DNA of 64,000 nt, from the NCBI RefSeq assembly GCF_029840635.1, contig NZ_JAOCCU010000014.1, forward strand, positions 62,001-126,000, given 5' to 3'. The notes under the pieces were generated by a model. It was not told where the DNA came from. It did no database searches and saw only the letters and a list, made by a program, of their open reading frames with translations. This document shows, piece by piece, positions 38,619 to 46,803 of this stretch (position 1 is its first letter; every line of letters starts with the position of its first letter). The position numbers were made by a program, and so were the translations under genes. Origin of the DNA: Mitsuaria sp. GD03876 (lineage in GTDB: Bacteria; Pseudomonadota; Gammaproteobacteria; Burkholderiales; Burkholderiaceae_C).

Positions 38619-39416
38619 ATGAGCTCACGCTTCTGGTTGGCGCTCCACGTGGGTGCGCTGCTTTCGCTGTCGGCCGCGGCCCAGGAGGTCACGCTGACGC
38701 GCCTGGAATGCGGCAACGGGACCAACGACCCGCGCCGCTTCAGCGACACCTACGCCTACACCGAGACCTCCAAGCCCTTCACCTTCAGCTGCTACGTCAT
38801 CCGGCATGGCGCGGACGTGATGGTGTGGGACACCGGCTACCTGCCCGGCTCCGCCCCGAGCGCGACCAACAAGCCGCTGGCCGACCTGCTGCGCCAGATC
38901 AAGGTCGATCCCGCCGAGGTGAAGTTCGTCGGCATCAGCCATTTCCATGCGGACCACACCGGGCAGCTCGGCCCGCTGAAGAACGCGACGCTGCTGATCG
39001 GCAAGGGCGACTGGGAAGGCATCAACGCGACGCCGCCGATGGGCGGCGCCAACGCCAAGGGCTTCGCCGAGTGGATCGCGGAGAAGCGCAAGGTGGAGAC
39101 GCTGACCGCGGACAAGGACGTGTTCGGCGACGGCTCCGTGATGGTGCTGCGCGCGCCGGGCCACACGCCCGGGCACAGCATGCTGCTGGTGCGGCTCAAG
39201 GAGATGGGCCCGGTGCTGCTGAGCGGCGACGCGGTCCACTTCCATGAGAACTACGAGCACGAGGGCGTGCCCGGCTTCAACGACGACCGCGCGCAGACGA
39301 TCGCGTCGATCCAGCGGATGAAGCAGATCGAGAAGAACCTGAAGGCCACGGTCATCATCCAGCACGACCCGCGCGACATCGGCAAGCTGCCCGCCTTCCC
39401 GGCCGCGGCGAAGTAG
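38619..39416 (+). CDS. Exported metallo-beta-lactamase-fold hydrolase (AHL-lactonase-like subgroup)
   Basis: 265 residues. A signal peptide (WLALHVGALLSLSAAAQ) is followed by VMVWDTGYLPG, the dinuclear zinc motif ISHFHADHTGQLG, RAPGHTPGHSMLLV and LLSGDAVHFHENY, with a last His in IIQHDPRDIG. The arrangement resembles the N-acyl-homoserine-lactonase family of the fold, but the export signal and the lack of close family markers leave the substrate open. It is monocistronic, converging on the VF530-type gene. Confidence 0.85.
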   Translation: MSSRFWLALHVGALLSLSAAAQEVTLTRLECGNGTNDPRRFSDTYAYTETSKPFTFSCYVIRHGADVMVWDTGYLPGSAPSATNKPLADLLRQIKVDPAEVKFVGISHFHADHTGQLGPLKNATLLIGKGDWEGINATPPMGGANAKGFAEWIAEKRKVETLTADKDVFGDGSVMVLRAPGHTPGHSMLLVRLKEMGPVLLSGDAVHFHENYEHEGVPGFNDDRAQTIASIQRMKQIEKNLKATVIIQHDPRDIGKLPAFPAAAK

Positions 39417-39482
39417 CGGCGGCGCGGCGCCTCGACCCGGTATCCCGAAGACCGCGGCGCCCACGGGGCCGCGGCCAGAGGA

Positions 39483-39737
39483 CTAGGCGTTGCGGCGCCG
39501 CTCCCGCAACATGAAGAGGTAGAGGCCCTCGACCTTCTCGCGAGCCCACGGCGTCTTGCGCAGGAACTTCAGGCTGGACTTGATACTGGGCTCGAAGGCG
39601 AAGCAGCGCAGCGGGATGCGGTCGTCGAGGCCCTCCCAGCCGTACTCCTCCACCAGCGCGGTGACGATGGCCTCCAGGGTCATCCCGTGCAGCGGGTTGC
39701 GGGGTTGGGCGGGAGGCGGCGGGACGGCGTCGGTCAT
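39483..39737 (-). CDS. VF530-family (DUF2132) small DNA-binding-type protein
   Basis: 84 residues. [24 protein letters not shown] and [34 protein letters not shown] match the VF530/DUF2132 family almost throughout. Family members have a compact helical fold proposed to bind DNA; no cellular role is established. It follows the second ubiG by 24 bp in the same direction, so it may be the third gene of the DCC-ubiG2 operon. Confidence 0.88.
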   Translation of the reverse strand: MTDAVPPPPAQPRNPLHGMTLEAIVTALVEEYGWEGLDDRIPLRCFAFEPSIKSSLKFLRKTPWAREKVEGLYLFMLRERRRNA

Positions 39738-39761
39738 CCGCGGATTGTCGCCGCCCTGCCC

Positions 39762-40466
39762 TCAGGCCTTCTGCAGGGCGAGCAGGTAGTTCACCCCCAT
39801 CCAGCCGTTGAGGCTGAAGCTCCTGGCCGTCGGGTGATAACGCAGCCCCTTCTGGTCGCGCAGGACCAGCCCCGCCGACGCGGCCATCGCCTTGAGCTCC
39901 CGGGGTCGGATGAACTTCGCGAAGTCATGCGAGCCCCGCGGTAGCACCTTCAACACGCGCTCGGCGCCGACGATGGCGACCAGCCAACTGAGCGGCGACC
40001 GGTTGATGGTGGAGAAGAACACCCATCCGCCTGGCTTCACCAGCGTCGCGCAGGCGGCCACCACCTGCGCCGGATCGGGCACGTGCTCGAGCATCTCCAT
40101 GCAGGTCACCACGTCGAAAGCGCCGGGCGCTTCGCGGGCCAGGTCCTCGGCCGCGATGTGGCGATAGGCGACGCGGGCCTGGCTCCGCGCCGCGTGGATC
40201 GTGGCCACCTTCAGGCCCTTGTCCGCCAGGTCGATGCCCAGCACGTCGGCGCCGCGATGCGCCATCGACTCGGCCAGGATGCCGCCGCCGCAGCCGACGT
40301 CCAGGACACGCTGGCCCCGCAGCGAGACCAGTTGGTCGATCCAGTCGAGGCGATGCGGATTGATCGCGTGCAGCGGCCAGAACTCCGACCCGGCGTCCCA
40401 CCAGCGGGCGGACAGCGCCTGGAACTTGTCGAGTTCGGCGGCATCGAAATTGGTGTGCGTGGTCAT
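39762..40466 (-). CDS. ubiG: Second UbiG-type O-methyltransferase (paralog)
   Basis: 234 residues from the ATG at 40466, with AAGGAAA upstream. Motifs match copy 1: [56 protein letters not shown] and VFFSTINRSP. It diverges from the copy at 293-994 in many positions, so it is not a recent duplicate. It lies behind a DCC-family gene and opposite an ArsR regulator, suggesting conditional expression. Possible roles are a backup ubiquinone methyltransferase under a specific stress or a related quinone/aromatic methylation. Function beyond family membership is inferred. Confidence 0.85.
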   Translation of the reverse strand: MTTHTNFDAAELDKFQALSARWWDAGSEFWPLHAINPHRLDWIDQLVSLRGQRVLDVGCGGGILAESMAHRGADVLGIDLADKGLKVATIHAARSQARVAYRHIAAEDLAREAPGAFDVVTCMEMLEHVPDPAQVVAACATLVKPGGWVFFSTINRSPLSWLVAIVGAERVLKVLPRGSHDFAKFIRPRELKAMAASAGLVLRDQKGLRYHPTARSFSLNGWMGVNYLLALQKA

Positions 40467-40489
40467 GTCGTTTCCTTGTCTCGAGTGAA

Positions 40490-40900
40490 TCACCAGCGAC
40501 CCTGGCGACGGTTCCAGCGATAGAGCAGCCGGGCGAAGGCGATGTAGGCCCAGGAGGTCAGGCGTCGCAGGCCGGGCAGGCCCAGCGGCTTGAGCAGCCA
40601 TCCCCAGCGCGGCTGCAACGACCAGGTGGTGAGGAGCGCGTCCGCGCCGATTTGCAGCTGGCCCTTGGTATCGACGAGGTGCAGCCGTTCGCGCACGTCT
40701 TCCAGTTCGAGCCCCAGCGCGGCCAGGCGCTCGGGGTGGCGATGCACGTCCACCCATTCGACGTCGTCCTCGGCGATGCGCGCCTTCATGGCGCACACGC
40801 CGGCATCGCAGACGGGACAGGCGCTGTTGTAGTAGACGGTGTGATGCGGGGCGGCCGTCTCGGCGGCGGGGGGCCCGGAGGGACTCGGATCGGCGGACAT
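40490..40900 (-). CDS. DCC-family (DUF393) thiol-disulfide oxidoreductase-like protein
   Basis: 136 residues from the ATG at 40900, with CAGGAG upstream. VYYNSACPVCDAGVCAMKAR carries the CxxC of the DCC family, and the later WLLKPLGLPGLRRLTSWAYIAFARLLYRWNRR is the usual amphipathic or membrane-associated C-terminus. The family is predicted to have a thioredoxin-like fold; substrates are unknown. It is the first gene of a short minus-strand operon with ubiG2, divergent from the ArsR gene across a 96-bp palindrome-rich region. Confidence 0.85.
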   Translation of the reverse strand: MSADPSPSGPPAAETAAPHHTVYYNSACPVCDAGVCAMKARIAEDDVEWVDVHRHPERLAALGLELEDVRERLHLVDTKGQLQIGADALLTTWSLQPRWGWLLKPLGLPGLRRLTSWAYIAFARLLYRWNRRQGRW

Positions 40901-40935
40901 GCGGACTCCTGATGTGGAACGGAGCATACAGCATG

Positions 40936-40965
40936 ATTAGCTAAATGGCTAACTAGCTAATTAGC
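40936..40965. promoter_or_regulatory. Palindromic operator cluster between the DCC-ubiG2 operon and arsR-type gene
   Basis: Within 30 bases lie TTAGCTAA (40937-40944), GGCTAA (40947-40952) and the palindrome GCTAATTAGC (40956-40965), all variants of a TTAGC/GCTAA half-site. This AT-rich block stands out in GC-rich surroundings and lies between the divergent starts at 40900 and 40997, fitting a binding site for the adjacent ArsR-family protein controlling both directions. Confidence 0.65.
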
Positions 40966-40996
40966 AGATTCGCTTCAGGCGATCTAAGATGCGGGG

Positions 40997-41317
40997 ATGG
41001 ACAAGATCTTCGAAGCACTGGCCTCGACACCGCGGCGCATGATCCTGGCGTATCTCTCCGAGACGGAGCTCTCGGCGGGCGACATCGCGAGCCGCTTCGA
41101 GATGACGAAGCCGTCGCTGTCCAAGCACCTGAAGATCCTGGAGGGCGCCGGCCTGGTGAAGGCCGAGAAGCGCGGCCAGTTCGTCTTCTACAGCCTGCAG
41201 CGGGAGAGCCTGGCCAACACGCTGACCGGCTTCGTGCAGCAGGTCTGCCCGGTGTCGACGAAGCTGCGCAAGGAAAGCAAGGGGATCGCCGCGGCCAAGA
41301 CCTCGCGGGCCCGCTGA
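40997..41317 (+). CDS. ArsR-family winged-helix regulator (SdpR-like, no metal site evident)
   Basis: 106 residues. DKIFEALASTPRRMILAYLSE and the recognition helix SRFEMTKPSLSKHLKILEGAGLV are typical of ArsR proteins; the wing is EKRGQFVFYSLQ. The ELCV-type metal-binding cysteines on the recognition helix are absent, and the single Cys (QQVCPVS) is in the C-terminal helix, so it belongs to the non-metal, SdpR-like group. The likely target is the palindrome cluster at 40936-40965, controlling itself and DCC-ubiG2. Confidence 0.88.
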   Translation: MDKIFEALASTPRRMILAYLSETELSAGDIASRFEMTKPSLSKHLKILEGAGLVKAEKRGQFVFYSLQRESLANTLTGFVQQVCPVSTKLRKESKGIAAAKTSRAR

Positions 41318-41340
41318 GGTCGGCGCCCTCGGCGCACCCT

Positions 41341-42348
41341 TCAGCCCCGCGTCGCCGGCTTGCGCTTCACGGCCGATGGCTGAGGCGTGACGACCTCCTC
41401 CGCGAAGCGTTTGCGGTAGTCGTTCGGAGCCACGCCGACCCGGCGCAGGAACGCGCGCCGGAATCCATCGGCATTCGCATAACCGACGAGATCCGCCAGA
41501 CGCTTCAGCGGCACGGCGGAGTCCTCCAGCAATCGACGCGCAGCATCCACGCGCGCGGACTCGACGAAATCGGCGGGCGTCACCCCGGTGTCCGCGCGGA
41601 ACACGCGCGAGAAGTTGCGGTCGCTCATGCCCGCGCGAGCGGCCAGCGCGGGCACCGACAGGTCGGCGCGCAGGTTGGCCAGCACGTGGTCCTGCAGGTC
41701 CCGGATGCCGGAGCGCTGCGCCGTCTGCGCCGCCAGGTGCGCGCTGAACTGGGACTGCCCGCCCGGGCGCTTGAGGAACATCACCAGCTCGCGCGCCACG
41801 CGCAGCGCCAGGTCGCGGCCGTGGTCTTCCTCGACCATCGCCAACGCCAGGTCCATGCAGGCCGTCACGCCGGCGGAGGTGTAGGTATTGCCGTCCTTGA
41901 CGTAGATGCTGTCGGGGTCGACCTGCGCCTGCGGGTACTCCCGCGCCAGCCGGTCGGCGGAATTCCAATGCGTCGTGACGCGCTTGCCGTCGAGCAGGCC
42001 GGCGGCCGCCATCACGAAGGCCCCGCTGCACACCGAGCCGATGCGCCGGACGGTTTTCGCCTGCCGCCGCAACCAGGCGCTCAGTTCAGGATTTCCCGTG
42101 ATCGCCTCCGCGTGCGGACTGCCGGCCACCAGCAGCGTGTCCAGGGTCCCGCGGTGCGTGGCCACCGTGGCATCGGCCATCAGCCGCAAGCCGCTGCTGC
42201 ACTTGAGCGCGCCCTCCTCCGTGCCGATGACCTGCACCCGATAGGCGCGCGGGTCGCCGAGCTGGCGTGCCGCTTCGGCGAAGACGTCGGCCGGGCCGGC
42301 GACATCGAGCAACTGCACGCGGGGGAAGGCGAGGATGGCGATCTTCAT
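41341..42348 (-). CDS. GlxA-type transcriptional regulator (GATase1-like plus AraC HTH)
   Basis: 335 residues from the ATG at 42348. The N-terminal DJ-1/PfpI-like domain has IAILAFPRVQLLDVAGPADVF and the cysteine elbow IGSVCSGAFVMAAAGLLDGK. The C-terminal AraC domain carries two helix-turn-helix units (LSVPALAARAGMSDRNFSRVF and VPLKRLADLVGYANADGFRRAF). It is divergent from the TehA-type transporter with a 111-bp gap, which is the likeliest regulated target. The effector is unknown. Confidence 0.9.
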   Translation of the reverse strand: MKIAILAFPRVQLLDVAGPADVFAEAARQLGDPRAYRVQVIGTEEGALKCSSGLRLMADATVATHRGTLDTLLVAGSPHAEAITGNPELSAWLRRQAKTVRRIGSVCSGAFVMAAAGLLDGKRVTTHWNSADRLAREYPQAQVDPDSIYVKDGNTYTSAGVTACMDLALAMVEEDHGRDLALRVARELVMFLKRPGGQSQFSAHLAAQTAQRSGIRDLQDHVLANLRADLSVPALAARAGMSDRNFSRVFRADTGVTPADFVESARVDAARRLLEDSAVPLKRLADLVGYANADGFRRAFLRRVGVAPNDYRKRFAEEVVTPQPSAVKRKPATRG

Positions 42349-42459
42349 TGGCTGGGTTGGCTGGGGATTTGGCGGAATACGTCGTCCATGGGCGGGGCGC
42401 TTTGTCGGCACGTGGCCGAAAATATCCATACCGTCAAATTCAGCCAATCGGGGTCAATC

Positions 42460-43464
42460 ATGGAACACGCCACGACCATCGTCAATCCGCAGCCCGCGTC
42501 AAACCCGTCGCGAGGCGGCACCGCGTCCATCCGGAACCTTCCGGTGAACCTCTTCGGCTCGGTGATGGGCCTGTCGGGCCTGGCGATGGCCTGGCGCCTC
42601 GCACCCGCGACCTTCGGCGTCAGTCCCTGGGTCGGGGAAGCCATCGGCGCGCTGGCGGTGGGCGTCTTTCTGCTGCTCGCGGCCGGCTACCTGGCCAAGT
42701 TCGCCAAGCACCGCGACGCCGTGCTCGACGAGTTCCGCCACCCCGTGGCCGGGAACTTCTTCGGCACCATCGCGATCGCGATCCTGCTGCTCTCCGCCGT
42801 GATCGGCCCCTACAGCGAAGCGCTGGGCCAGTGGATCTGGACGGTCGGCACGATCGTCACGTTCGCCTTGAGCGTCGTGGTGGTGGGTCGACTGCTCAAC
42901 GGCCAGGTGAGCACGGCCCTCGCGGTGCCGGCCTGGCTCATTCCCGGCGTCGCCACCCTGGACATCGCCGTCACCGGCGGGCGGATGCCGATGGCGTGGG
43001 CCGCGGAAGTGAACCTGGCGGCCCTGGCGGTGGGCACCGTGATGGCGCTGGTGCTCTATGTCCTGATCCTCAGCCGCCTGGTGCACCAGGAGCCCCTGGC
43101 CAAGGGCATGGTGCCGACGCTGGTGGTGCTGGTGGCGCCCTTCGCGGTGGGTTTCCTGGCGTACGGCAATGTGTTCGGCATCGACCGGTTCGGCGCGCTG
43201 CTCTTCTACTTCGGCCTGTTCGTCTTCATCGTGGTGGCGCCGAAGGTATTCCGGCGCGAGGTGCCGTTCGCGCCGAGCTGGTGGGCCATCAGTTTCCCGA
43301 TGGCGGCGCTGAGCAATGCGGCGCTGAAATACGCGGCGACGCAGGACGCGCCGGCGCTGAAGGCGGTGGCCCTGGTGTTGCTCGTGATCCTGACCGTCGC
43401 CGTGGCGATGCTGGGCTGGCGCACGGCGCGCATCGCGCTGAACGGCAAATTGCTGTCCGCTTGA
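42460..43464 (+). CDS. TehA/SLAC1-family (TDT) membrane transporter
   Basis: 334 residues, about ten hydrophobic segments. It begins after a 25-residue cytoplasmic N-terminus with LPVNLFGSVMGLSGLAMAWR, the TehA/SLAC1 first-helix signature, then HPVAGNFFGTIAIAILLLS. Family members are anion channels or C4-dicarboxylate/tellurite-linked transporters. It is divergent from the GlxA-type regulator. A hairpin (43568-43594) about 100 bases downstream may terminate it. The substrate cannot be assigned from sequence alone. Confidence 0.85.
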   Translation: MEHATTIVNPQPASNPSRGGTASIRNLPVNLFGSVMGLSGLAMAWRLAPATFGVSPWVGEAIGALAVGVFLLLAAGYLAKFAKHRDAVLDEFRHPVAGNFFGTIAIAILLLSAVIGPYSEALGQWIWTVGTIVTFALSVVVVGRLLNGQVSTALAVPAWLIPGVATLDIAVTGGRMPMAWAAEVNLAALAVGTVMALVLYVLILSRLVHQEPLAKGMVPTLVVLVAPFAVGFLAYGNVFGIDRFGALLFYFGLFVFIVVAPKVFRREVPFAPSWWAISFPMAALSNAALKYAATQDAPALKAVALVLLVILTVAVAMLGWRTARIALNGKLLSA

Positions 43465-43567
43465 CGTCGCAACTGGAGCCGTCTCCTGGGCCATGCTGAA
43501 TGCGCTGAGCGCAGGCGCGGAAATCATCCGAAAGGAACTCGCGGCCTGAATCCGGGGTATCGGAAAT

Positions 43568-43594
43568 GCAAAACGCCCGGCTGGCCGGGCGGTT
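43568..43594 (+). terminator. Hairpin related to the DUF4148-array terminators
   Basis: CGCCCGG / CCGGGCG (43574-43580, 43585-43591) is preceded by GAAATGCAAAA, the same word that precedes the array terminator at 44342. It is not followed by a good T-run and no DUF4148 gene converges on it. It marks the left edge of the accessory array. Confidence 0.5.
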
Positions 43595-43682
43595 CATATG
43601 CGCTGAGGTCCGCTCAAGTTTCCCGCGCCACGCAGACGCGCGAGGTCGACAATGCGGGCACTTTCCTTCGACCTTGCGCTTC

Positions 43683-44297
43683 ATGCTGACTTGGCAACTC
43701 GAGGACCCCACGGACATCGCGGCGGCCAACAAATACGCCTTCTACAAGCCGTCGCCGGAGGTTCTCTCCAAGGTCGCGGTCGGCGAAGTCGTGAAGCTGA
43801 TTTTCCGAGGGGAAGGTGCCGACGCGAACGAGGTGCATGTCGAGCGCATGTGGGTGATCGTGGATGCCATCCATCCTGCCAATCGCTTCGAGGGTCGACT
43901 GGACAACGACCCTTACGAGATTCGCGGCCTGCAAGCTGGCGATCCGGTGAGCTTCGAGGCGCGGCACATCATCGATACCGCGCACCACGACCCCCACGAC
44001 CTCACTGCCAAGTACGTCAAGCGCGCCTTCGTCACTCATCGAATTCTTCGCGACGGGAAGGCCATCCGTTTCCTCTATCGCGAGGCGCCGGACGACGAGC
44101 AGGACAGCGGTTGGCGATTCACCGCTGGCGACGAGACCGACGAGTACATGGACGACGCGAACAACATCGGCTACGTGTCTCTCGGAATCGTGCTGTCGAA
44201 GGATGATTCGGTGCTTCACCTCCTGGACGAGGGTGAGGGTTCCGCGTTCAAGCGCGATGAGGCATCGGGGTGCTTCGTTCCGGATTTGCGCGGCTGA
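43683..44297 (+). CDS. DUF2314 + Imm33-type (DUF2185) immunity-like protein
   Basis: 204 residues from the ATG at 43683. The N-terminal half has ERMWVIVDAIHPANRFEGRLDNDPYEIRGLQAGDPVSF, a DUF2314-like pattern. The C-terminal half has DSGWRFTAGDETDEYMDDANNIGYVSLGIVLSKDDSVL, close to the DUF2185/Imm33 pattern in proteins encoded beside polymorphic toxins. No toxin is visible here. The gene converges on a DUF4148 gene across a bidirectional terminator, the layout repeated through this region. Immunity function is inferred from family association. Confidence 0.75.
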   Translation: MLTWQLEDPTDIAAANKYAFYKPSPEVLSKVAVGEVVKLIFRGEGADANEVHVERMWVIVDAIHPANRFEGRLDNDPYEIRGLQAGDPVSFEARHIIDTAHHDPHDLTAKYVKRAFVTHRILRDGKAIRFLYREAPDDEQDSGWRFTAGDETDEYMDDANNIGYVSLGIVLSKDDSVLHLLDEGEGSAFKRDEASGCFVPDLRG

Positions 44298-44341
44298 GTT
44301 TTCTCGCGCGGTTTCTGATCTGAGGCGCGCGTCAGAAATGC

Positions 44342-44372
44342 AAAACGCCCGGCAAGCCGGGCGTTCTGTTTG
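44342..44372. terminator. Bidirectional terminator between Imm33-like gene and DUF4148 copy A1
   Basis: AACGCCCGG-CAAG-CCGGGCGTT stem (44344-44365) flanked by A- and T-rich sides (CAAAA left, CTGTTTG right), so it can stop both convergent transcripts. Closely similar copies lie at 46425, 48367, 50451, 52393 and 61801. Confidence 0.8.
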
Positions 44373-44387
44373 GAGCGATCGAATCGA

Positions 44388-44720
44388 TCAGCGAGCGGCA
44401 ACCCCTTCGGTCATCGCGCCCTTGCCTTCCTTGGCGGCGAATTTCTGAACCAGCGCGGCGTACTTCGGCGAGGCCTTCAGCTCGGCATACCGAGCTTCAG
44501 CCTTGGCGCGTTGGCCAACGTTCAGCGCGAAGTCTTCGGTGCGGTCCGCCGCGGCTAGGCCGGACTCGCGATAGATCTCCAAGTCGGCCAGCACTTCAGC
44601 GCGGGACTTCTGGCTCGCGGTGATCGGGTCGAGGTGGCTGTAGCTCTGCGCGAAGGCCGACGAGCCCACGGCGGAAACAGCGATCAGGGCGGCGGCGATC
44701 AGGGTCTTGGTGGCGGTCAT
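44388..44720 (-). CDS. DUF4148 domain-containing exported protein, copy A1
   Basis: 110 residues. The signal peptide (TLIAAALIAVSAVGSSAFAQ) is followed by SYSHLDP, then the DUF4148 pattern SRAEVLADLEIYRESGLAAADR and ARYAELKASPKYAALV. The C-terminus reads GAMTEGVAAR. The Shine-Dalgarno is AAGGGAA. Small periplasmic proteins of this family are abundant in Burkholderiales and their function is unknown. In this window the family occurs five times intact plus one remnant, always on the minus strand and next to the same terminator. A1 differs from A2/A3 by one residue (Met for Val near the end) and by silent changes confined to its 3' two-thirds. Confidence 0.88.
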   Translation of the reverse strand: MTATKTLIAAALIAVSAVGSSAFAQSYSHLDPITASQKSRAEVLADLEIYRESGLAAADRTEDFALNVGQRAKAEARYAELKASPKYAALVQKFAAKEGKGAMTEGVAAR

Positions 44721-45025
44721 GATGGGTTCCCTTGAGAGAGCGGTTGAGGTCGGTGTCTGGTGTCGAGGGCGGTTTCGTTTGCCCATGTCGAAACAATAGA
44801 CGTCGACCTCATCCGCATAAATGCAGCCACCGCGAATGCGCCGTTGCTGGCGGAACCACAATCAGGGAATCCCTCGCGGATCCGCTTCGGAACGATTGCG
44901 GTCGTTCATCAGAACGGTGCCGATGGACCGCTCTCGGCCAGGAGTGGCCGGTCAACGAGGACTGCTTTGCTCCAGTTCAGCGCTTCTTTCTGGTTTGCTG
45001 ATCTCATGCTCAAATCCCGACCCAA
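44721..45025 (-). promoter_or_regulatory. Promoter/leader region of DUF4148 copy A1, shared among copies
   Basis: 305 bp without a supported gene. The ~100 bases next to the DUF4148 start are almost the same upstream of the type-A and type-B copies (also 46804-46905, 48747-48848, 50830-50931). They include the 5' leader and a TATTGT-like -10 near the TCGACGTCTATTGTTTCGAC block on the minus strand. Copy A3 keeps this leader but differs in its middle. The rest of the gap presumably holds the promoter of the divergent gene at 45026. Confidence 0.5.
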
Positions 45026-45412
45026 ATGAAAGACCGCATCAACTTCGTCGACGAGATTCTTGGCTTCATGTTCGAGCAAGGATTTGCTCGCAAATTCGAA
45101 GAGGTTGGGTCTCCCCCGAACGACCTCGATGTATGGTTTCGGAATGCACAGGTCTTCAGAACAGTGACAACCGAGAGGATGATCTCTAACGAGCAGCGTA
45201 TTCGCCTCTTGGTACTCATTGAGGCGATCCGCCTCGACGCTATGTACGGAGCGTTGCCTGGCGAACCGCAGGAGTTTGATCTGACCGCTTACGAGTTCTC
45301 AGAGGATCTGCTGCTCTACAAGGAGCGAGTGATTGAGGAGGTCTTGCGTCAAGAATCAGTCCGTTCGTCAAAGATTGACCCGTACCCGTCGGAAGGTACG
45401 CCACGCCATTGA
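45026..45412 (+). CDS. Unrecognised 128-residue protein, copy 1
   Basis: No family recognised. The protein is acidic, soluble and predicted mostly helical: INFVDEILGFMFEQGFARKF, DVWFRNAQVFRTV, ISNEQRIRLLVLIEAIRLDAMYG and FSEDLLLYKERVIEEVL. No signal peptide or membrane segment. Base composition is lower in GC than the housekeeping genes, suggesting acquisition. It starts opposite DUF4148 copy A1 and precedes a GNAT gene. Size, acidity and setting beside an Imm33-like gene would fit an immunity-type protein, but this is a guess. An identical copy lies at 49052. Confidence 0.6.
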   Translation: MKDRINFVDEILGFMFEQGFARKFEEVGSPPNDLDVWFRNAQVFRTVTTERMISNEQRIRLLVLIEAIRLDAMYGALPGEPQEFDLTAYEFSEDLLLYKERVIEEVLRQESVRSSKIDPYPSEGTPRH

Positions 45413-45547
45413 CTTGATGACCACACTCGTCACGCCGAATATCACCATCGTTTGTCTGCTGCTGGTTAACAGTGGACATCGACGAGCGGCTGGTTTCGAG
45501 TAGGCGATCTGCAGGTGTTTGAGGACGCGCCTTAGGTCCGGCTCCAG

Positions 45548-45580
45548 CCTGAAGCGGCGGCAGCATCGCAGCGAGAGCGG
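45548..45580 (+). repeat. Dispersed repeat, CCTGAAGCGGCGGCA type
   Basis: CCTGAAGCGGCGGCA-CATCGCAGCG followed by AGAGCGG occurs here and, with three differences, at 61739-61771 just after tetR; a shorter form (AGCCTGAAGCGGCTGC) lies at 46400-46415. All lie beside the DUF4148/terminator modules. The tandem copy is at 49574-49606. Confidence 0.6.
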
Positions 45581-45663
45581 CCCTGCCCTCGCTTGTCGAA
45601 AGCTCAATACTGTCAGCTCGAGCGCTCTCTATGATCGAGGCATCAGCGTAGTTTGAGGTGTTG

Positions 45664-46299
45664 ATGGCAGTTAGAAAGGTTGATCTTCCGCTCCTCAACG
45701 CATGGCTGTCCGCGCGGTCAATTGCGCGGCATCTGCCCCTACCGGTTTTCGATCACGGAGGACTGCGCGTCGATGTCAACTCGGAATCGGAGACCTCGCG
45801 GTGGGTGTTCACCGAGGTTGGATGCGGACTTCGACAATTGGCGCGAGCCATCGACCGACCACGCTACTTCCTCAAACTTTGTGGCACGTCCGCTGACCTG
45901 AGAGCTGCGCTGCCGGCAGGTTGGGAGATTCAGTCCCCTGGATACTTCATGCATGCGGACAAGCAGATGCCTGTGCGATCTCTGCCGTTGGGATATAGCG
46001 TCAAAGTCGTCCGCGAAGACTCTGTGCTGCGCGCCCGGATCACGACGCGGACGGGTGAGCTCGCCGCCAGCGGCTATGCCGTCGAAACGTCGGAGGTGTT
46101 CATCTACGATCGAATCGTGACCGAGGCGAAACATCGCCGTCGAGGGCTAGGGGCGTGTCTGATGCAGTCGCTCCAGGGCGCGCGGAAGAATGTCGCCATA
46201 CCCGAACTGCTCGTTGCAACTGAAGATGGCAGAGCCCTCTATTTGACGCTCGGTTGGGAGACCGTTTCCCCTTACACCACGGCGACGATTGCGCCGTAG
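45664..46299 (+). CDS. GNAT-family N-acetyltransferase, copy 1
   Basis: 211 residues from the ATG at 45664, preceded by TTTGAGG. The C-terminal half has the acetyl-CoA-binding pattern: VFIYDRIVTEAKHRRRGLG (the RRxGxG/A loop) followed by CLMQSLQ, and LLVATEDGRALYLTLGWE, the usual end of the fold. The N-terminal ~100 residues do not match a family I know (WLSARSIARHLPLPV, LAGWEI-like region). The substrate is unknown. GNAT proteins in such arrays can be toxins or detoxifiers, but neither is shown here. It ends at a bidirectional terminator shared with DUF4148 copy B1; identical copy at 49690. Confidence 0.78.
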   Translation: MAVRKVDLPLLNAWLSARSIARHLPLPVFDHGGLRVDVNSESETSRWVFTEVGCGLRQLARAIDRPRYFLKLCGTSADLRAALPAGWEIQSPGYFMHADKQMPVRSLPLGYSVKVVREDSVLRARITTRTGELAASGYAVETSEVFIYDRIVTEAKHRRRGLGACLMQSLQGARKNVAIPELLVATEDGRALYLTLGWETVSPYTTATIAP

Positions 46300-46424
46300 C
46301 TACCACGGGAACGTCGGCATCGAGCGTTTTCCATCGCGGTCCGCTGGCGGCGTGGGGTCCAAGCAGCGACCGAAGTCGAGTGAGCCGACTTCCGCTCCCA
46401 GCCTGAAGCGGCTGCCTCAAACGC

Positions 46425-46455
46425 AAAACGCCCGTCAAGCCGGGCGTTTTGTTTG
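46425..46455. terminator. Bidirectional terminator between GNAT and DUF4148 copy B1
   Basis: Perfect 10-bp stem AAAACGCCCG (46425-46434) / CGGGCGTTTT (46441-46450), loop TCAAGC, followed by GTTTG. It works in both directions by symmetry. Confidence 0.85.
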
Positions 46456-46470
46456 CAGCGATCGAATCGA

Positions 46471-46803
46471 TCAGCGGGCGGCAACCCCTTCGGTCATCGC
46501 GCCCTTGCCTTCCTTGGCTGCGAATTTCTGAACCAGCGCCGCGTACCTCGGCGAGGCCTTCAGCTCGGCATACCGGGCTTCGGCCTTGACGCGCTGATTG
46601 ATCTCGAGCGACGAATCTTCCGTGCGATCCACCGCGGCCAGGCCGGACTCGCGATAGATCTCCAGATCAGCCAGCACTTCGGCGCGGGACTTCTGGCTCG
46701 GGGTGATCGGGTCCAGGTGGCTGTAGCTCTGCGCGAAGGTCGACGTGCCCACGGCGGAAACAGCGATCAGGGCGGCGGCGATCAGGGTCTTGGTGGCGGT
46801 CAT
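46471..46803 (-). CDS. DUF4148 domain-containing exported protein, copy B1
   Basis: 110 residues, type B. The signal peptide differs slightly from type A (SAVGTSTFAQ), and the mature part has PITPSQKSRAEVLADLEIYR, TEDSSLEINQRVKAEARY and ASPRYAALVQ. It shares most residues with type A, including the C-terminal GAMTEGVAAR of A1, so A and B are older paralogs, unlike the identical B1/B2 pair. It converges on the GNAT gene and diverges from the 186-residue protein. Confidence 0.88.
   Translation of the reverse strand: MTATKTLIAAALIAVSAVGTSTFAQSYSHLDPITPSQKSRAEVLADLEIYRESGLAAVDRTEDSSLEINQRVKAEARYAELKASPRYAALVQKFAAKEGKGAMTEGVAAR

Noticed and set aside
45240-45698. Minus-strand 152-codon frame in the repeat unit (also 49266-49724)
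   Set aside because: Overlaps the 128-residue gene and crosses the gap; no Shine-Dalgarno and no recognisable sequence.
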